DNA of 18,446 nt from Verrucomicrobiales bacterium (GCA_007123695.1 SLGN01000367.1:1-18446), one strand, 5' to 3'. Positions 6,414 to 15,543 are shown, numbered from the stretch's first letter. Numbers and translations are program-made. The notes: a model not told the origin generated them from the sequence alone.

Positions 6414-7393
6414 GCTTCCGCTACGATCGCGCTCTCGCCCTAGTCGAACGGGCCGCCGAGGCGGGCCGCCTCGCCCATGCCTACCTCCTGACCGGCCCCC
6501 CCGGCTCCGGGAAGGGGCGCCTCGCCGTCCGCATGGTCGAGATGGCCGACCCCACCCCGCGTGCCGAGCCCGCCGGCTCTCTCGAGGAGCTGCGCTCGCG
6601 CTTCGTCTCCATCGTCGCGCCCGAGTCGAAATCGCGCCGCATCAGCATCGACGCGATCCGCGGGCTCGAGCACGTGCTCCAAATGGCGGCGCCGGCTGGC
6701 GTCACGAAATTCGCCATCGTCCGAGACGCGGACCGCATGGGCGACGGCGCCGGCAACGCCTTTCTCAAGACCCTGGAGGAGCCCCCCGCCTCCAGCCGCA
6801 TTCTTCTGCTCAGCTCGAGACCCGAGATGCTGCTTGAGACGATCCTGTCTCGGTGCATCCGCGTGCCGCTGGTCGGCAGCCTCGCCCCCGAGACCCCGGG
6901 CGAGGGAGTGACTGCCTTTCTCGACCTGCTCGCGGAGCGCGCCGCCGCCGGCGCCCCCGGGCTCTCCGACGCGTTCCTGCTCGCCGGGGCCTTTTCGAGC
7001 CTGCTCAAGCAGGAGAAGGAAGCGGTCGAGAAAGCCAACGCCGCCGCTGCCAAGGCCGAATCCGCCCTCTACAAAAACAAGACCGACGGCACCTACCTCA
7101 AGGACCGGGAGGACTACTGGGCGGCGCTGGCGGCCTCGGAATACCTCGACCGGCGCGGGCGCATCCTCGAATACCTCGTGAGCTGGTTCGGCGATGCGTT
7201 GCGGCGGCAGCAGGGTGCCGGACACTTCGACCTGCCCGATTACGCCGAGGCCACTGCCAAGGTGGCGCGACGCCTTTCCCTCGACGAACTCGTCCGCAGG
7301 CTCGGCGCGGTCGATGAACTGCGCGCGCACCTCGGAACCAACGCGAACGAGGCGCTCGCGCTGGAGGTGGCCTTCGTCCGCGCCTTCGGCTAG
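6410..7393 (+). CDS. holB: DNA polymerase III subunit delta' (clamp loader)
   Basis: 327 residues. The ATG at 6410 overlaps the tmk stop (ATGA). HolB is the delta' subunit of the clamp-loader complex that places the sliding clamp on DNA. Seen: HAYLLTGPPGSGKG (residues 23-36, a Walker A-like loop whose final Ser/Thr is replaced by Gly), DADRM (106-110), NAFLKTLEEPP (116-126) and the SRC motif at 147-149 (LSRCIRV), the arginine-finger signature of clamp-loader subunits. The four-cysteine zinc module usual between Walker A and the next strand is missing: that stretch (about residues 40-75) is short and has no cysteine. The C-terminal part (about 220-327) is an all-helical collar-like region. The coupling to tmk supports the call. 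A hairpin 14 bases after its stop serves as the rpsU terminator on the other strand. Confidence 0.88.
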   Translation: MSFRYDRALALVERAAEAGRLAHAYLLTGPPGSGKGRLAVRMVEMADPTPRAEPAGSLEELRSRFVSIVAPESKSRRISIDAIRGLEHVLQMAAPAGVTKFAIVRDADRMGDGAGNAFLKTLEEPPASSRILLLSSRPEMLLETILSRCIRVPLVGSLAPETPGEGVTAFLDLLAERAAAGAPGLSDAFLLAGAFSSLLKQEKEAVEKANAAAAKAESALYKNKTDGTYLKDREDYWAALAASEYLDRRGRILEYLVSWFGDALRRQQGAGHFDLPDYAEATAKVARRLSLDELVRRLGAVDELRAHLGTNANEALALEVAFVRAFG

Positions 7394-7401
7394 CTATTCA
7401 A

Positions 7402-7429
7402 CAAAAAGGGCTGCCGTTTCCGGCAGCCC
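7402..7429 (-). terminator. intrinsic terminator of rpsU
   Basis: On the minus strand, GGGCTGCCG (7429-7421) pairs perfectly with CGGCAGCCC (7416-7408) around a GAAA tetraloop, followed at once by TTTTTGTT. It is a textbook rho-independent terminator 33 bases after the rpsU stop. On the plus strand no T-tract follows the stem, so it should not terminate tmk-holB transcripts efficiently. Confidence 0.9.
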
Positions 7430-7462
7430 GATGCGTTCCCCGAATTGGAAATTCCGCCCCTC

Positions 7463-7714
7463 TCAGGCCTCTTCGGTCGCAGGGGGCGCCGGGGTTGCGG
7501 CGGTCTGGGCTGCTTGGGTCCGCAGCGTGAAGCGGGTGCGGTTCTTGTTCCGCTTGGCGTTGGAGCGGGCCTTCCGCTTGGTCTTTTGCGTGGGGGTCTC
7601 GAAGGCGCGGAGACGGCGCATTTCCTCCATGATGCCTTCCGATTCCATTTTGCTCTTGAGGCGCTTGAGAGCACGGTCGATCGGCTCGCCTTTTTTGACT
7701 TCGACTTCGGGCAT
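7463..7714 (-). CDS. rpsU: 30S ribosomal protein bS21
   Basis: 83 residues from ATG 7714 (MPEVEVKKGEPIDRALKRLK). S21 binds the 3' domain of 16S rRNA near the anti-Shine-Dalgarno and helps initiation. The conserved core is clear: EPIDRALKRLKSKMESEGIMEEMRRLRAFETPTQKTKRKARSN over residues 10-52 carries the S21 signature, followed by a lysine/arginine-rich stretch (KRNKNRTRF). The C-terminus (about 63-83, TLRTQAAQTAATPAPPATEEA) is an Ala/Thr/Pro-rich low-complexity tail longer than in E. coli S21 (71 residues). An in-frame ATG 16 codons upstream exists, but the extension is Pro/Gln-rich and not conserved. No Shine-Dalgarno precedes the start. Monocistronic: own promoter (7801-7829), leader of about 80 bases and own terminator. 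Confidence 0.94.
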   Translation of the reverse strand: MPEVEVKKGEPIDRALKRLKSKMESEGIMEEMRRLRAFETPTQKTKRKARSNAKRNKNRTRFTLRTQAAQTAATPAPPATEEA

Positions 7715-7769
7715 AGTAGGGGCTGGTTGGGTGGATTGTTGGCGGAATGGTCCGGGAAGCAAAGGCCGA

Positions 7770-7786
7770 TCCGGGATCTGCCCGGA
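7770..7786 (-). promoter_or_regulatory. hairpin in the rpsU leader
   Basis: TCCGGG (minus strand, 7786-7781) pairs perfectly with CCCGGA (7775-7770) over a 5-base loop, close to the predicted transcription start. A second copy of CCCGGA at 7756-7751 offers an alternative partner, so two mutually exclusive stems are possible. Ribosomal-protein leaders often carry autoregulatory structure, but no known S21 leader motif is recognised here. Confidence 0.35.
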
Positions 7787-7800
7787 ACGGAAAGGCGGCG

Positions 7801-7829
7801 AATGTAGAGGGAGTGTGGGCTTTCGTCAA
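7801..7829 (-). promoter_or_regulatory. sigma-70-type promoter of rpsU
   Basis: On the minus strand, TTGACG (7829-7824) and TACATT (7806-7801) are separated by exactly 17 bases, matching the housekeeping -35/-10 consensus at 5/6 and 4/6 positions. Transcription would start near 7794, giving a leader of about 80 bases before the rpsU ATG. It is the best promoter seen in the window, as expected for a ribosomal protein gene. Confidence 0.68.
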
Positions 7830-7983
7830 GCGGCAAGACGCCCGCTTCGCGCCGTCGGAGCGCTTTCGACCTTGCACGGACCGGTTTCGGCGGTGACGAT
7901 GGCAGGGTTGCGCAGGGCGACTGCACCCGGTTCCCTGCCGGCCGTGGCCGCGTGCGGCGGCGCACCAGTCCCGAAACGATCCG

Positions 7984-8976
7984 ATGTCCGAAGACTCCGA
8001 CAAACCCACCGTCGTCGTCGTCGATTGGGCCAAGTCGCCCATCGGCGATCCCGAATCCGTGATCGAGCGCGAAGTGGTCGGCGCCGCCGCCGAGGTGGTC
8101 TACCGCCGGTGCGAGAGCGACGAGGACTTCGACGAGGCCGTTCTCGGGGCGCGGGCCATCGTCGCCTGGCACAACATTCCGCTGCGCCGCGCCGGTCTCG
8201 CGCGGCTGCGGAACTGCCGCGCCTTGATCCGCAACGGCGTCGGCTTCGACAGCGTCGATGTCGCGGCGGCCCGCGACCTCGGCATCGCCGTCTGCAACGT
8301 GCCCGACTACGGTACCGAGGAAGTCGCCGACCACGCCATCGCCCTGGCCCTCGCCCTGTGCCGCCAGCTTTTCCCCCTCGACGCCGAGGCGAAGCGGCTC
8401 GGCTGGGTCATCCGGGTCGAGCCGAGGCTGCGTCGCCTGCGCGGCTTGACCTTCGGGATCGTGGGTCTCGGGCGCATCGGGACGGCGACGGCGCTGCGGG
8501 CCAAGGCCCTCGGTTTCCGGGTCGTCTTCCACGACCCCTACCTGCCCAACGGCGCCGACAAGGCGGTGGGCGTCGAGCGCGTCGCCACCCTCGACGAACT
8601 TCTCGCGCGGAGCGACGTGCTGTCGCTGCACTGCCCGCTGAACGACGAGACCCGCCATCTCCTCGGCGAGCGCGAAATCGCGCGGATGAAGCCCGGCGCC
8701 TTTCTCGTGAACACCGCGCGCGGCGCGGTGGCGAGCAAGTCCGCCGTGCTCGCGGCGCTGCGCGAGGGGCGGCTCGCCGGAGCGGGCCTCGACGTGGTCG
8801 AGGACGAGCCTCTGCGCACGCCCGAGGAAGCGGCTGCGCCCAACCTCGTGGTGACTTGCCACGCCGCCTTCTGCAGCGTCGAGTCGAAGCGGGAAATGCG
8901 CTCGACCTCGGCCCGCATCGCCCGGGCAGCGGTTCTCGGCGAGCCTCTCGAGAACGTCGTCAACGGGGTCGGGTAG
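7984..8976 (+). CDS. CtBP-like D-isomer-specific 2-hydroxyacid dehydrogenase
   Basis: 330 residues from ATG 7984. The family reduces 2-keto acids to D-2-hydroxy acids with NAD(P)H, or the reverse, in the cytoplasm. Seen: the substrate-domain segment IRNGVGFDSVDVAAARDLGIAVCNVPDYG (82-110), the nucleotide-binding GLGRIG (161-166), an Asp after the second Rossmann strand (HDPY), and the likely catalytic residues Arg246 (NTARGAV), Glu275 (VEDEP) and His293 (TCHAAF). The closest pattern is the C-terminal binding protein (CtBP)-like subgroup (VTCHAAF instead of the HxG of phosphoglycerate dehydrogenase). No ACT domain, so not a SerA with serine control. The substrate cannot be told from context: it stands alone between divergent rpsU and convergent permease (12-base gap). 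Confidence 0.9.
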   Translation: MSEDSDKPTVVVVDWAKSPIGDPESVIEREVVGAAAEVVYRRCESDEDFDEAVLGARAIVAWHNIPLRRAGLARLRNCRALIRNGVGFDSVDVAAARDLGIAVCNVPDYGTEEVADHAIALALALCRQLFPLDAEAKRLGWVIRVEPRLRRLRGLTFGIVGLGRIGTATALRAKALGFRVVFHDPYLPNGADKAVGVERVATLDELLARSDVLSLHCPLNDETRHLLGEREIARMKPGAFLVNTARGAVASKSAVLAALREGRLAGAGLDVVEDEPLRTPEEAAAPNLVVTCHAAFCSVESKREMRSTSARIARAAVLGEPLENVVNGVG

Positions 8977-8988
8977 CGGGACGCCGCG

Positions 8989-10683
8989 TCACACCCGGAA
9001 GAGGGCCCCGAGCCGCTTCCCGAGAATGAGCCCCGCCCCGAGGATGGTGACGCCGAGGAAGACCATGGCCCACACCCCGAGGGCCGAGGCGAGGTTCGGC
9101 CCCGTGCCGAGGGAGGAGACGAGAGCGTAGATCGCCTTGGTGATGGGGAAATGCTGCTGTTGCTCCGCGAGGATGAGCGAGTCGGAGACCTCCAGCATGG
9201 CGAAGGAGAAGGCGAGCAGCCCCCCGGCGATGAGGTTCGCCGAAATCAGCGGCAGGGTGATCCGCCGCATCGCCCGGAGGGGAGGGCAGCCCAGATTCTG
9301 GGCGGCTTCCTCCAGGCTGACGCTGGTCTGCTGGAAGCCCGAGGCGGCCGAGCGCACCACGTAGGGCAGGCGCCGCACCGCGTAGGCGATCACGAGGATG
9401 ATCACCGGGTCCTCGCCGCGCACGAGGAAGGAGAAGGCCTGGCCCTCGCGGGTCATCGCGAGGTAGCCAAAGGCGAGGACGAGGCCGGGCACGGCCAGCG
9501 GCAGCATCGCCATGGCGTCGAGCAGTTGGCGCCCCGGCAGCCGCGTGCGCACCACCACGTAGGCGACTCCGATGCCGAGGACGATGTCGAAGAGCGTCGC
9601 CATCGAGGCATACTTCAGCGAGTTCCCGATCGACGAGAGGGTGAGGGGATGCCCCAGGGCGTCGAGGTAGTGCTGGCCGGTCAGGGACGCGGGCAGCAGC
9701 GTTCCGTACCAGTCGTCGGAGAGGGAAAGCAGCACCACCCCGAGATGCGGCAGCATGGCGAGGGCCGTCACCCCCGCGAAGAGCCCGGTGCAGAGCGCGG
9801 CGCGCAGGGGGGAGGCGGGCCGCAGCGTCCGGCCGGTCGAGGCCCGCCCCGTCCCGCCGAGCCCGTCGCGGCCGAAGCACCATTTCCCCGCGAGATAGAA
9901 AAGGGTCGAGGCCCCGAGCATGACGACGACGAGGACGTAGGGGAAGGGATTGCCGCTGAGATCCTTGATGCCCTCGAAAATCTGCACCGAGGTGACGCGC
10001 TCGAAATCGAAGACCAGCGGCACCCCGAGCTCGGTGAAGGACCAGATGAAGATGATGGTGCCCCCGGCGAACAGACCGGGCATGATGAGCGGCAGGGTGA
10101 TGCGGAAGAAGCGCCGGAGGCCGTGGCAGCCGAGGTTTTCCGCCGCCTCCTCGTGGGCCGGGTCGAGATTGGCGAGAGCGGCGGTCAGGTTGAGGTAGGC
10201 GATGGGGTAGAGGTGCAGCGCGTTCATCGCCACGATCCCGACGAGCCGCCCCTCGCCGAGCCAGTCGTAGGGCGAGGCCGGGTCCATCAGGCCGAGCTGC
10301 GCCAGCAGCGTGTTGAGCACGCCCGACTGCCCGAGGAACTGCCGCACCCCGAGCGCCCCGACGAAGGGCGGCAGGATCAGCGGCACCAGCACCAGCGAGT
10401 TCAGCAGCTCGCGTCCGGGGAAGCGCCATCCGTGGTTGGCGAGAGCGAGGGGCAACGCCACGAGCACGGCGAACAAGGTCGAAAATAGCCCCATCCAAAA
10501 GGAGTTGGCGAGGCCCTCGAGATAGATCGGATTGCGGAAGACCTCGGCGAAATAGGCGAAGGTGAGCCCCCCGCCCGGGGCCACGAACGCCTCGCGCACG
10601 GTGTGCCAGATCGGGTAGGCGAAAAAGCAGGCGAAGAACGCGGCGGTCAGCACATAGATCGCAATGGCGAGTGGGCGGGACAT
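8989..10683 (-). CDS. iron(III)-type ABC transporter permease, two fused membrane domains
   Basis: 564 residues from ATG 10683 (MSRPLAIAIY); the frame stays open far upstream, but the extension is Arg/Pro-rich shadow sequence of nspC. Two homologous halves of about 280 residues each carry about six membrane helices. Each half has a cytoplasmic EAA loop: EEAAENLGCHGLRRFFRITLP (178-198) and EEAAQNLGCPPLRAMRRITLP (458-478), where the ATPase docks. This tandem layout is that of FbpB/SfuB/AfuB-type iron and related permeases. A soluble linker (about 266-292) joins the halves. The expected substrate-binding protein and ATPase genes are not in the window, and both flanking genes are on the opposite strand, so it is a solitary permease here. 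The substrate (iron, or thiamine, phosphonate or similar in related families) is uncertain. Confidence 0.88.
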   Translation of the reverse strand: MSRPLAIAIYVLTAAFFACFFAYPIWHTVREAFVAPGGGLTFAYFAEVFRNPIYLEGLANSFWMGLFSTLFAVLVALPLALANHGWRFPGRELLNSLVLVPLILPPFVGALGVRQFLGQSGVLNTLLAQLGLMDPASPYDWLGEGRLVGIVAMNALHLYPIAYLNLTAALANLDPAHEEAAENLGCHGLRRFFRITLPLIMPGLFAGGTIIFIWSFTELGVPLVFDFERVTSVQIFEGIKDLSGNPFPYVLVVVMLGASTLFYLAGKWCFGRDGLGGTGRASTGRTLRPASPLRAALCTGLFAGVTALAMLPHLGVVLLSLSDDWYGTLLPASLTGQHYLDALGHPLTLSSIGNSLKYASMATLFDIVLGIGVAYVVVRTRLPGRQLLDAMAMLPLAVPGLVLAFGYLAMTREGQAFSFLVRGEDPVIILVIAYAVRRLPYVVRSAASGFQQTSVSLEEAAQNLGCPPLRAMRRITLPLISANLIAGGLLAFSFAMLEVSDSLILAEQQQHFPITKAIYALVSSLGTGPNLASALGVWAMVFLGVTILGAGLILGKRLGALFRV

Positions 10684-10941
10684 CGGTGGGATACGGACCG
10701 TGCAAGGAGCGCGGAATCGCGGTGGATGCAAGGGCGAAAACCGGCCCTTCCGCCCGCCTTGCCGCGCCGCCTCGGCTGCGCCGGCCTTGCCCGGGCGGGG
10801 CAGGGGTGTAGGCACCCGGATCGCCCGGATCGCCCGAACGCGGGGCGGGACTTTCCGATGGCGCTGCGGCCCGTTTTCGCCTACTGGCTCTGTTGCCAAG
10901 TCCTGTGGGCGCATCCCCGCCCACGGACGTCCCCCGGCCCG

Positions 10942-12152
<1,211 letters not shown>

Positions 12153-12174
<22 letters not shown>

Positions 12175-12809
12175 GCCTCCCGGAAATGGGCCAGCAGAGC
12201 ATTCAAGGTCTCCGGATTGGCGAGGCGGGTGATGAGCGGGCGGATCATGACTTCGCCTCGCGAGTCGGGCTCGCCGACGATGCCGTGGGGCTTGAGCTGA
12301 TCGAGCAAGGTGAGAAGGCGCTGGCGGTTCTTGGTGTCGCTGCCGGAATCGGGGAGAAAGACCTGCAACTCGGAGAGCAGTTCGTCGAGCGCCACGCGCA
12401 CCTCGCGCACGCCGATGCCGCTCTCGAGTTCCTGCACCACATAGGTTCGCCGCAGGATGGCGACGAGCAGGCTTTGCTCCAGGGTGAGGCGCTGGCGGCG
12501 CACGAGCGGGTGGCTCCAGGCCTTGTCGGGCGAGGCCGAGGCGGCGTCGGCGACGCGCAGCACGGCGAGGCCGCGGGATTCGTCGAGTTCGAGACGGAGA
12601 TCGAGCGGCTCCAGCACGGCATCGAGCTCGCGGCGCAGACGGGCGACGGCGTTGAAGGCCGCCACATCCGAAGCGCTCTCGATGAAGCCGCATTTCAGCA
12701 GCTCCTGCGCGAGCTTTTTGACCTCGACCGGGGTGCCGGGTGCGGTTGCTGCCTCGTCCATGGGGGGGACGTCGGTTTCCTGCCAATCCATCGAAGCTTC
12801 CTCGTCCAT
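12153..12809 (-). CDS. jetB: DUF4194 protein, JetB-like (Wadjet condensin KITE subunit)
   Basis: 218 residues, start ATG 12809 two bases after the jetA stop, stop TAG at 12153. The sequence follows the DUF4194 pattern: an AQELLKCGFIES helix (34-45), a predicted winged-helix strand pair LRLELDESRGLAVLRV (71-86), then HPLVRRQRLTLEQSLLVAILR (100-120), the family hallmark, and a second winged helix ending in MIRPLITRLANPETL. JetB is the MukE-like KITE subunit of Wadjet, which bridges the kleisin JetA to the SMC heads of JetC. Wadjet recognises and cleaves circular plasmids. The acidic N-terminus (about 25 residues, MDEE, MDWQ, MDEA) offers two alternative starts at 12791 and 12761. Odd: no jetC or jetD follows; nspC occupies the downstream DNA on the other strand. 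The family call is good; a working Wadjet role is doubtful. Confidence 0.85.
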
Positions 12810-12811
12810 CG

Positions 12812-14308
12812 TCAGCCCAGCGTTTCGGGGTTCGCTCGCTCCACGGCATCGGCGCCGAGGGAGACGAGCGGCAGATCGAAGCGGGTCGGGATGCCGTCGC
12901 GATCCGCCAGTTCCAAGGTTTCGCGTGCTTCGTCGAAATTCGCCTCGGTCTCGCGGCCGAGGCCGAGCCAGTAGGCCAGCGTCTCCAGATCGTGCGTAGG
13001 CGGCAGCGCGACGGCGAGACCGCCGAGGGTGAGAGCCCTCTCCGGCGAGTCGCGCAGCGCCTCGAGGGTGTCGCGGTGAAGGGCGAGCCGGTCGAGTCCG
13101 TCGAGAGCGTTCCAGAAGTCGTCGCCCACTTCGTCGAGGCGGGCCTGCTGCTCGCTCAGGTCGAGATCGGTGGACTCGTCCGCGTCCGCTTCCTTGAACC
13201 GCAGGCGCTGTACCAGCGGCAGATGCGGGATCGACACCGCCACCGGCGGCAAGGGGCCGGGCGAGCGGCGCAGTGCGGCGGAGGACCAGTCGATGTCGGT
13301 GGCGGCCTCGAGCAGATCGTTGAGCAAGGCGCCCACCCGGTGCTGTTCGCCCGCCACTCCCGCCTTGATGAAACCGCGCACGTCGCGCTCGCCGCGGGCG
13401 CGGGCCTCGATGACGCGCTCGGACTCGCGCACCAGGCCGGGGACGAGCCAGCGCAGCTCGGCCCGCTGCCGGGGACCGAGGGAGTCGCCGGCCTCGGCGC
13501 TCTCGAGGATGGAGCGGAGGCGCTCCTTCATCTCCTCGAGTTCCACGACCTCGCCGAGCTGGCGGTAGAATCCGTCGAAGACGCCGCCTTCGGGCGTCTG
13601 CAGCAGCTTCTCGTGCCCGTCGAGCAGCAGGTCGAGGACGCTGCCCCGGTTCTGGTCGCTGCGGACGATGTTCTGCCGGAGCTTCCGGTCCGCCTCGCGG
13701 TAAGAGTCCTCGACCCGGCGGAAGTCGGCCCGCAGGCTCAGGGCGAGCTTGTAGACGTTTTGGATCCCCTCGCGTGCGGGAGCTCCGGAGAGCACCTCGA
13801 ACTCGCCCCGCTCGACCTGCGCGAGTTCCGCTTCGAGCGCGGCGATCCGTTTCTCGAGATGCTCGGCACGCTTCTTCCGGTCGGGGTTCAGTCGAGCCTC
13901 CAGTGCCTCGATCTCGCGCTGCACCGTAGAGAGCCGCGAGGCGGTCGAGGTCATGTGCTCCTCTTCGAGACCGGCGACGAAATCGAAGGCCTTTTGCAGA
14001 GCATCGGTGGCGATGAGCTGCCCTTCGCGCTCGACGACGAGTCCGCGCTTGAGCCAGTCGCGGAGTTCGGCCCGGGCGGCGGAGACCTGTTCGCCCGGGT
14101 CGATGGCGAATTCTTCGTGGTTGGCGTGCTCGGCAAAGATTTCGGCCAGTTTCTCCACCGCGTCCTCCCAGCGCAGCTCGCCCTGGTTTTGCTCGAACAA
14201 GGGACGCAGGCAACCGACGACGAGCGGCCCCCGTCGCGAGGCCAGCAGCAGCCAAGAGGCGTTGGCCCGACGGAGGCGGACGAAGCGGCGGGTGGTCTCG
14301 GGGAGCAT
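12812..14308 (-). CDS. jetA: DUF3375 protein, JetA-like (Wadjet condensin kleisin subunit)
   Basis: 498 residues, typical for JetA. The N-terminus (1-115) reads as the winged-helix part of DUF3375: RLRRANASWLLLASRRGPLVVGCL, LFEQNQGELRWEDAVEKLAE, and AELRDWLKRGLVVEREGQLIATDALQKAFDFV. Then come the family-typical STASRLSTVQREIEALEARLNPDRKKRAEHLEKRIAALEAELAQVERGEFEVL (121-173), a coiled coil, and RADFRRVEDSYREADRKLRQNIV (193-215). JetA is the MukF-like kleisin of the Wadjet SMC complex. The C-terminal third (about 360-498) is more divergent, ending in AYWLGLGRETEANFDEARETLEL. First gene of the pair with jetB (2-base gap). Divergent from the macrodomain-like gene, with a 206-base spacer. jetC (SMC) and jetD (TOPRIM nuclease) are absent. 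Confidence 0.87.
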   Translation of the reverse strand: MLPETTRRFVRLRRANASWLLLASRRGPLVVGCLRPLFEQNQGELRWEDAVEKLAEIFAEHANHEEFAIDPGEQVSAARAELRDWLKRGLVVEREGQLIATDALQKAFDFVAGLEEEHMTSTASRLSTVQREIEALEARLNPDRKKRAEHLEKRIAALEAELAQVERGEFEVLSGAPAREGIQNVYKLALSLRADFRRVEDSYREADRKLRQNIVRSDQNRGSVLDLLLDGHEKLLQTPEGGVFDGFYRQLGEVVELEEMKERLRSILESAEAGDSLGPRQRAELRWLVPGLVRESERVIEARARGERDVRGFIKAGVAGEQHRVGALLNDLLEAATDIDWSSAALRRSPGPLPPVAVSIPHLPLVQRLRFKEADADESTDLDLSEQQARLDEVGDDFWNALDGLDRLALHRDTLEALRDSPERALTLGGLAVALPPTHDLETLAYWLGLGRETEANFDEARETLELADRDGIPTRFDLPLVSLGADAVERANPETLG

Positions 14309-14349
14309 GGGGCGGGGGAGGGGGGTTGTGGTGACGGGGGGCTAGCTCG

Positions 14350-14359
14350 TTTCTAGAAA
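14350..14359. repeat. palindrome TTTCTAGAAA upstream of jetA
   Basis: Perfect 10-base palindrome 42 bases upstream of the jetA start; a GCTAGC palindrome lies next to it at 14341-14346. Its position in the divergent promoter region fits an operator, but no regulator gene is nearby. Confidence 0.3.
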
Positions 14360-14384
14360 AGCGGAAGTTGATGGCCCCTGCAAA

Positions 14385-14404
14385 TGATCGTTTCGGATCG
14401 ATCA
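14385..14404. promoter_or_regulatory. dyad TGATCG-N8-CGATCA in the jetA / macrodomain-like divergent region
   Basis: Perfect 6-base arms separated by 8 bases (20 bases overall), the size of a typical helix-turn-helix operator. A further palindrome, TTTCGAAA, lies at 14410-14417. The dyad is 77 bases upstream of the jetA start and 111 bases upstream of the divergent gene's start. Function inferred only from geometry. Confidence 0.3.
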
Positions 14405-14514
14405 GGCTCTTTCGAAATCCGATTCCGGCAGCCACTTGCGCTGTTCGGGCGATGGAGGGAAGGTGCCGAAGGACGGCGAGCCTTGCCGTCTTGTCCCACC
14501 CCGCCGCAGCCTTC

Positions 14515-15543
14515 ATGAACTGGTTCCTACGATTGACCGGACTCGACGAAGAGACGCCCGAGAGCGTCCGCGAGCAGCTTTTTCTCGAGTGCGGTTTCCT
14601 GAAGTCGCGGGCCAACGGGAGTTCGTGGTGCTGGGGCCGTCTCGGGACGCCTTCGCTGGCGGAGCTGCGCGAGGCCGCCACCGGATGCACGGTCGCGGGA
14701 GGTCCTAGCTCGCTGTGCGAAGTGGTCGCCGACGTCCAGAGTCTCTACGCCGACCCCGCCAATGCGGGGGCGCTTTTCCAAGTCGCCTCGCAGTTCAATC
14801 TGTTGGAGATGGTGTCGCCCCGGGTGTCGCCCGAGGAAGGGGTGGGCATCTACGAATACGACCGCACCCAGGGCCCCGCCTCGGCCATCGCCGCAGGCGC
14901 CGGCACGATCTACCGGAACTATTTCGCTCCCGTCGGCGGCGGTGCCGGGCAGTCGGCGGACAGGCAGATCGACTGTCTCGCCGACCTCGGCGAGGCGTTG
15001 GGGAATGGCGACGGCCGGCTCTGGAGCATGCGGAACGGCTACGCCCTTGCGACGCGCGAAGGGCTTTCCGAAATCTCGCAGCGGCTAGCTGCGTTGGACG
15101 AGACCGAGCGCGACGTCCTGCGGGGGCGGCTCCGCATCGGCCTGCAAAGCGCCACCGAGGTGACCTTGCCGGGCTGCGGGCATCTCGTGTCGCAGGTCTA
15201 CGGTTCGGCGTTGCCGGTGGCCTATTCGGAACACGGGGCGGAGCATTGGGAAGGCTTCGCCCGCCTCGTGCTCGAAGCATCCTACGAGGCGACGATGCTG
15301 GCGGGGCTGCTCAATGCGGCGGAAACCGGGGTGCGGCAGGTGTTTCTGACCCTGATCGGCGGCGGCGCCTTCGGCAACCGGACTGGATGGATCCTCGATG
15401 CGATCCACCGCGCCCTCCAGCTCCACCGGGACGCCGGTCTCGAGGTCGCCATCGTCAGCTACGGGTCCAGAAATCCGGACCTGGCCGGGCTGCTGGACGA
15501 CGCGCCGCCTCAGTCCGACAGCCGCGAAGCGAAGGCGACGTAG
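14515..15543 (+). CDS. conserved uncharacterised protein, probably macrodomain/PARG-like fold
   Basis: 342 residues from ATG 14515 (MNWFLRLTGLDEE). An upstream extension of the frame to 14368 is possible but unconserved-looking. I recognise the pattern of a family found in bacteria and single-celled eukaryotes: ALFQVASQFNLLEM (86-99), a DRTQGPASAIAAGAGTIYRNYF stretch (116-137), QIDCLADLGEAL (151-162), SQVYGSALPVAYS (226-238), a helix ASYEATMLAGLLNAAE, and LTLIGGGAFGNRTGWILDAI (278-297). The order of a buried strand with Asn, an Ala/Gly-rich AGAGT loop and a late strand ending in GGGAFGN fits the two ADP-ribose-binding loops of macrodomains. I therefore infer a macrodomain-like protein binding or hydrolysing ADP-ribose, at modest confidence; no enzyme activity is shown. 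Overlaps the convergent FMN reductase gene by 34 bases. Confidence 0.75.
   Translation: MNWFLRLTGLDEETPESVREQLFLECGFLKSRANGSSWCWGRLGTPSLAELREAATGCTVAGGPSSLCEVVADVQSLYADPANAGALFQVASQFNLLEMVSPRVSPEEGVGIYEYDRTQGPASAIAAGAGTIYRNYFAPVGGGAGQSADRQIDCLADLGEALGNGDGRLWSMRNGYALATREGLSEISQRLAALDETERDVLRGRLRIGLQSATEVTLPGCGHLVSQVYGSALPVAYSEHGAEHWEGFARLVLEASYEATMLAGLLNAAETGVRQVFLTLIGGGAFGNRTGWILDAIHRALQLHRDAGLEVAIVSYGSRNPDLAGLLDDAPPQSDSREAKAT

Noticed and set aside
7408..7429. holB terminator on the plus strand
   Set aside because: The stem is followed by GATGCG on the plus strand rather than a T-tract; the T-tract lies on the minus side, so it belongs to rpsU.
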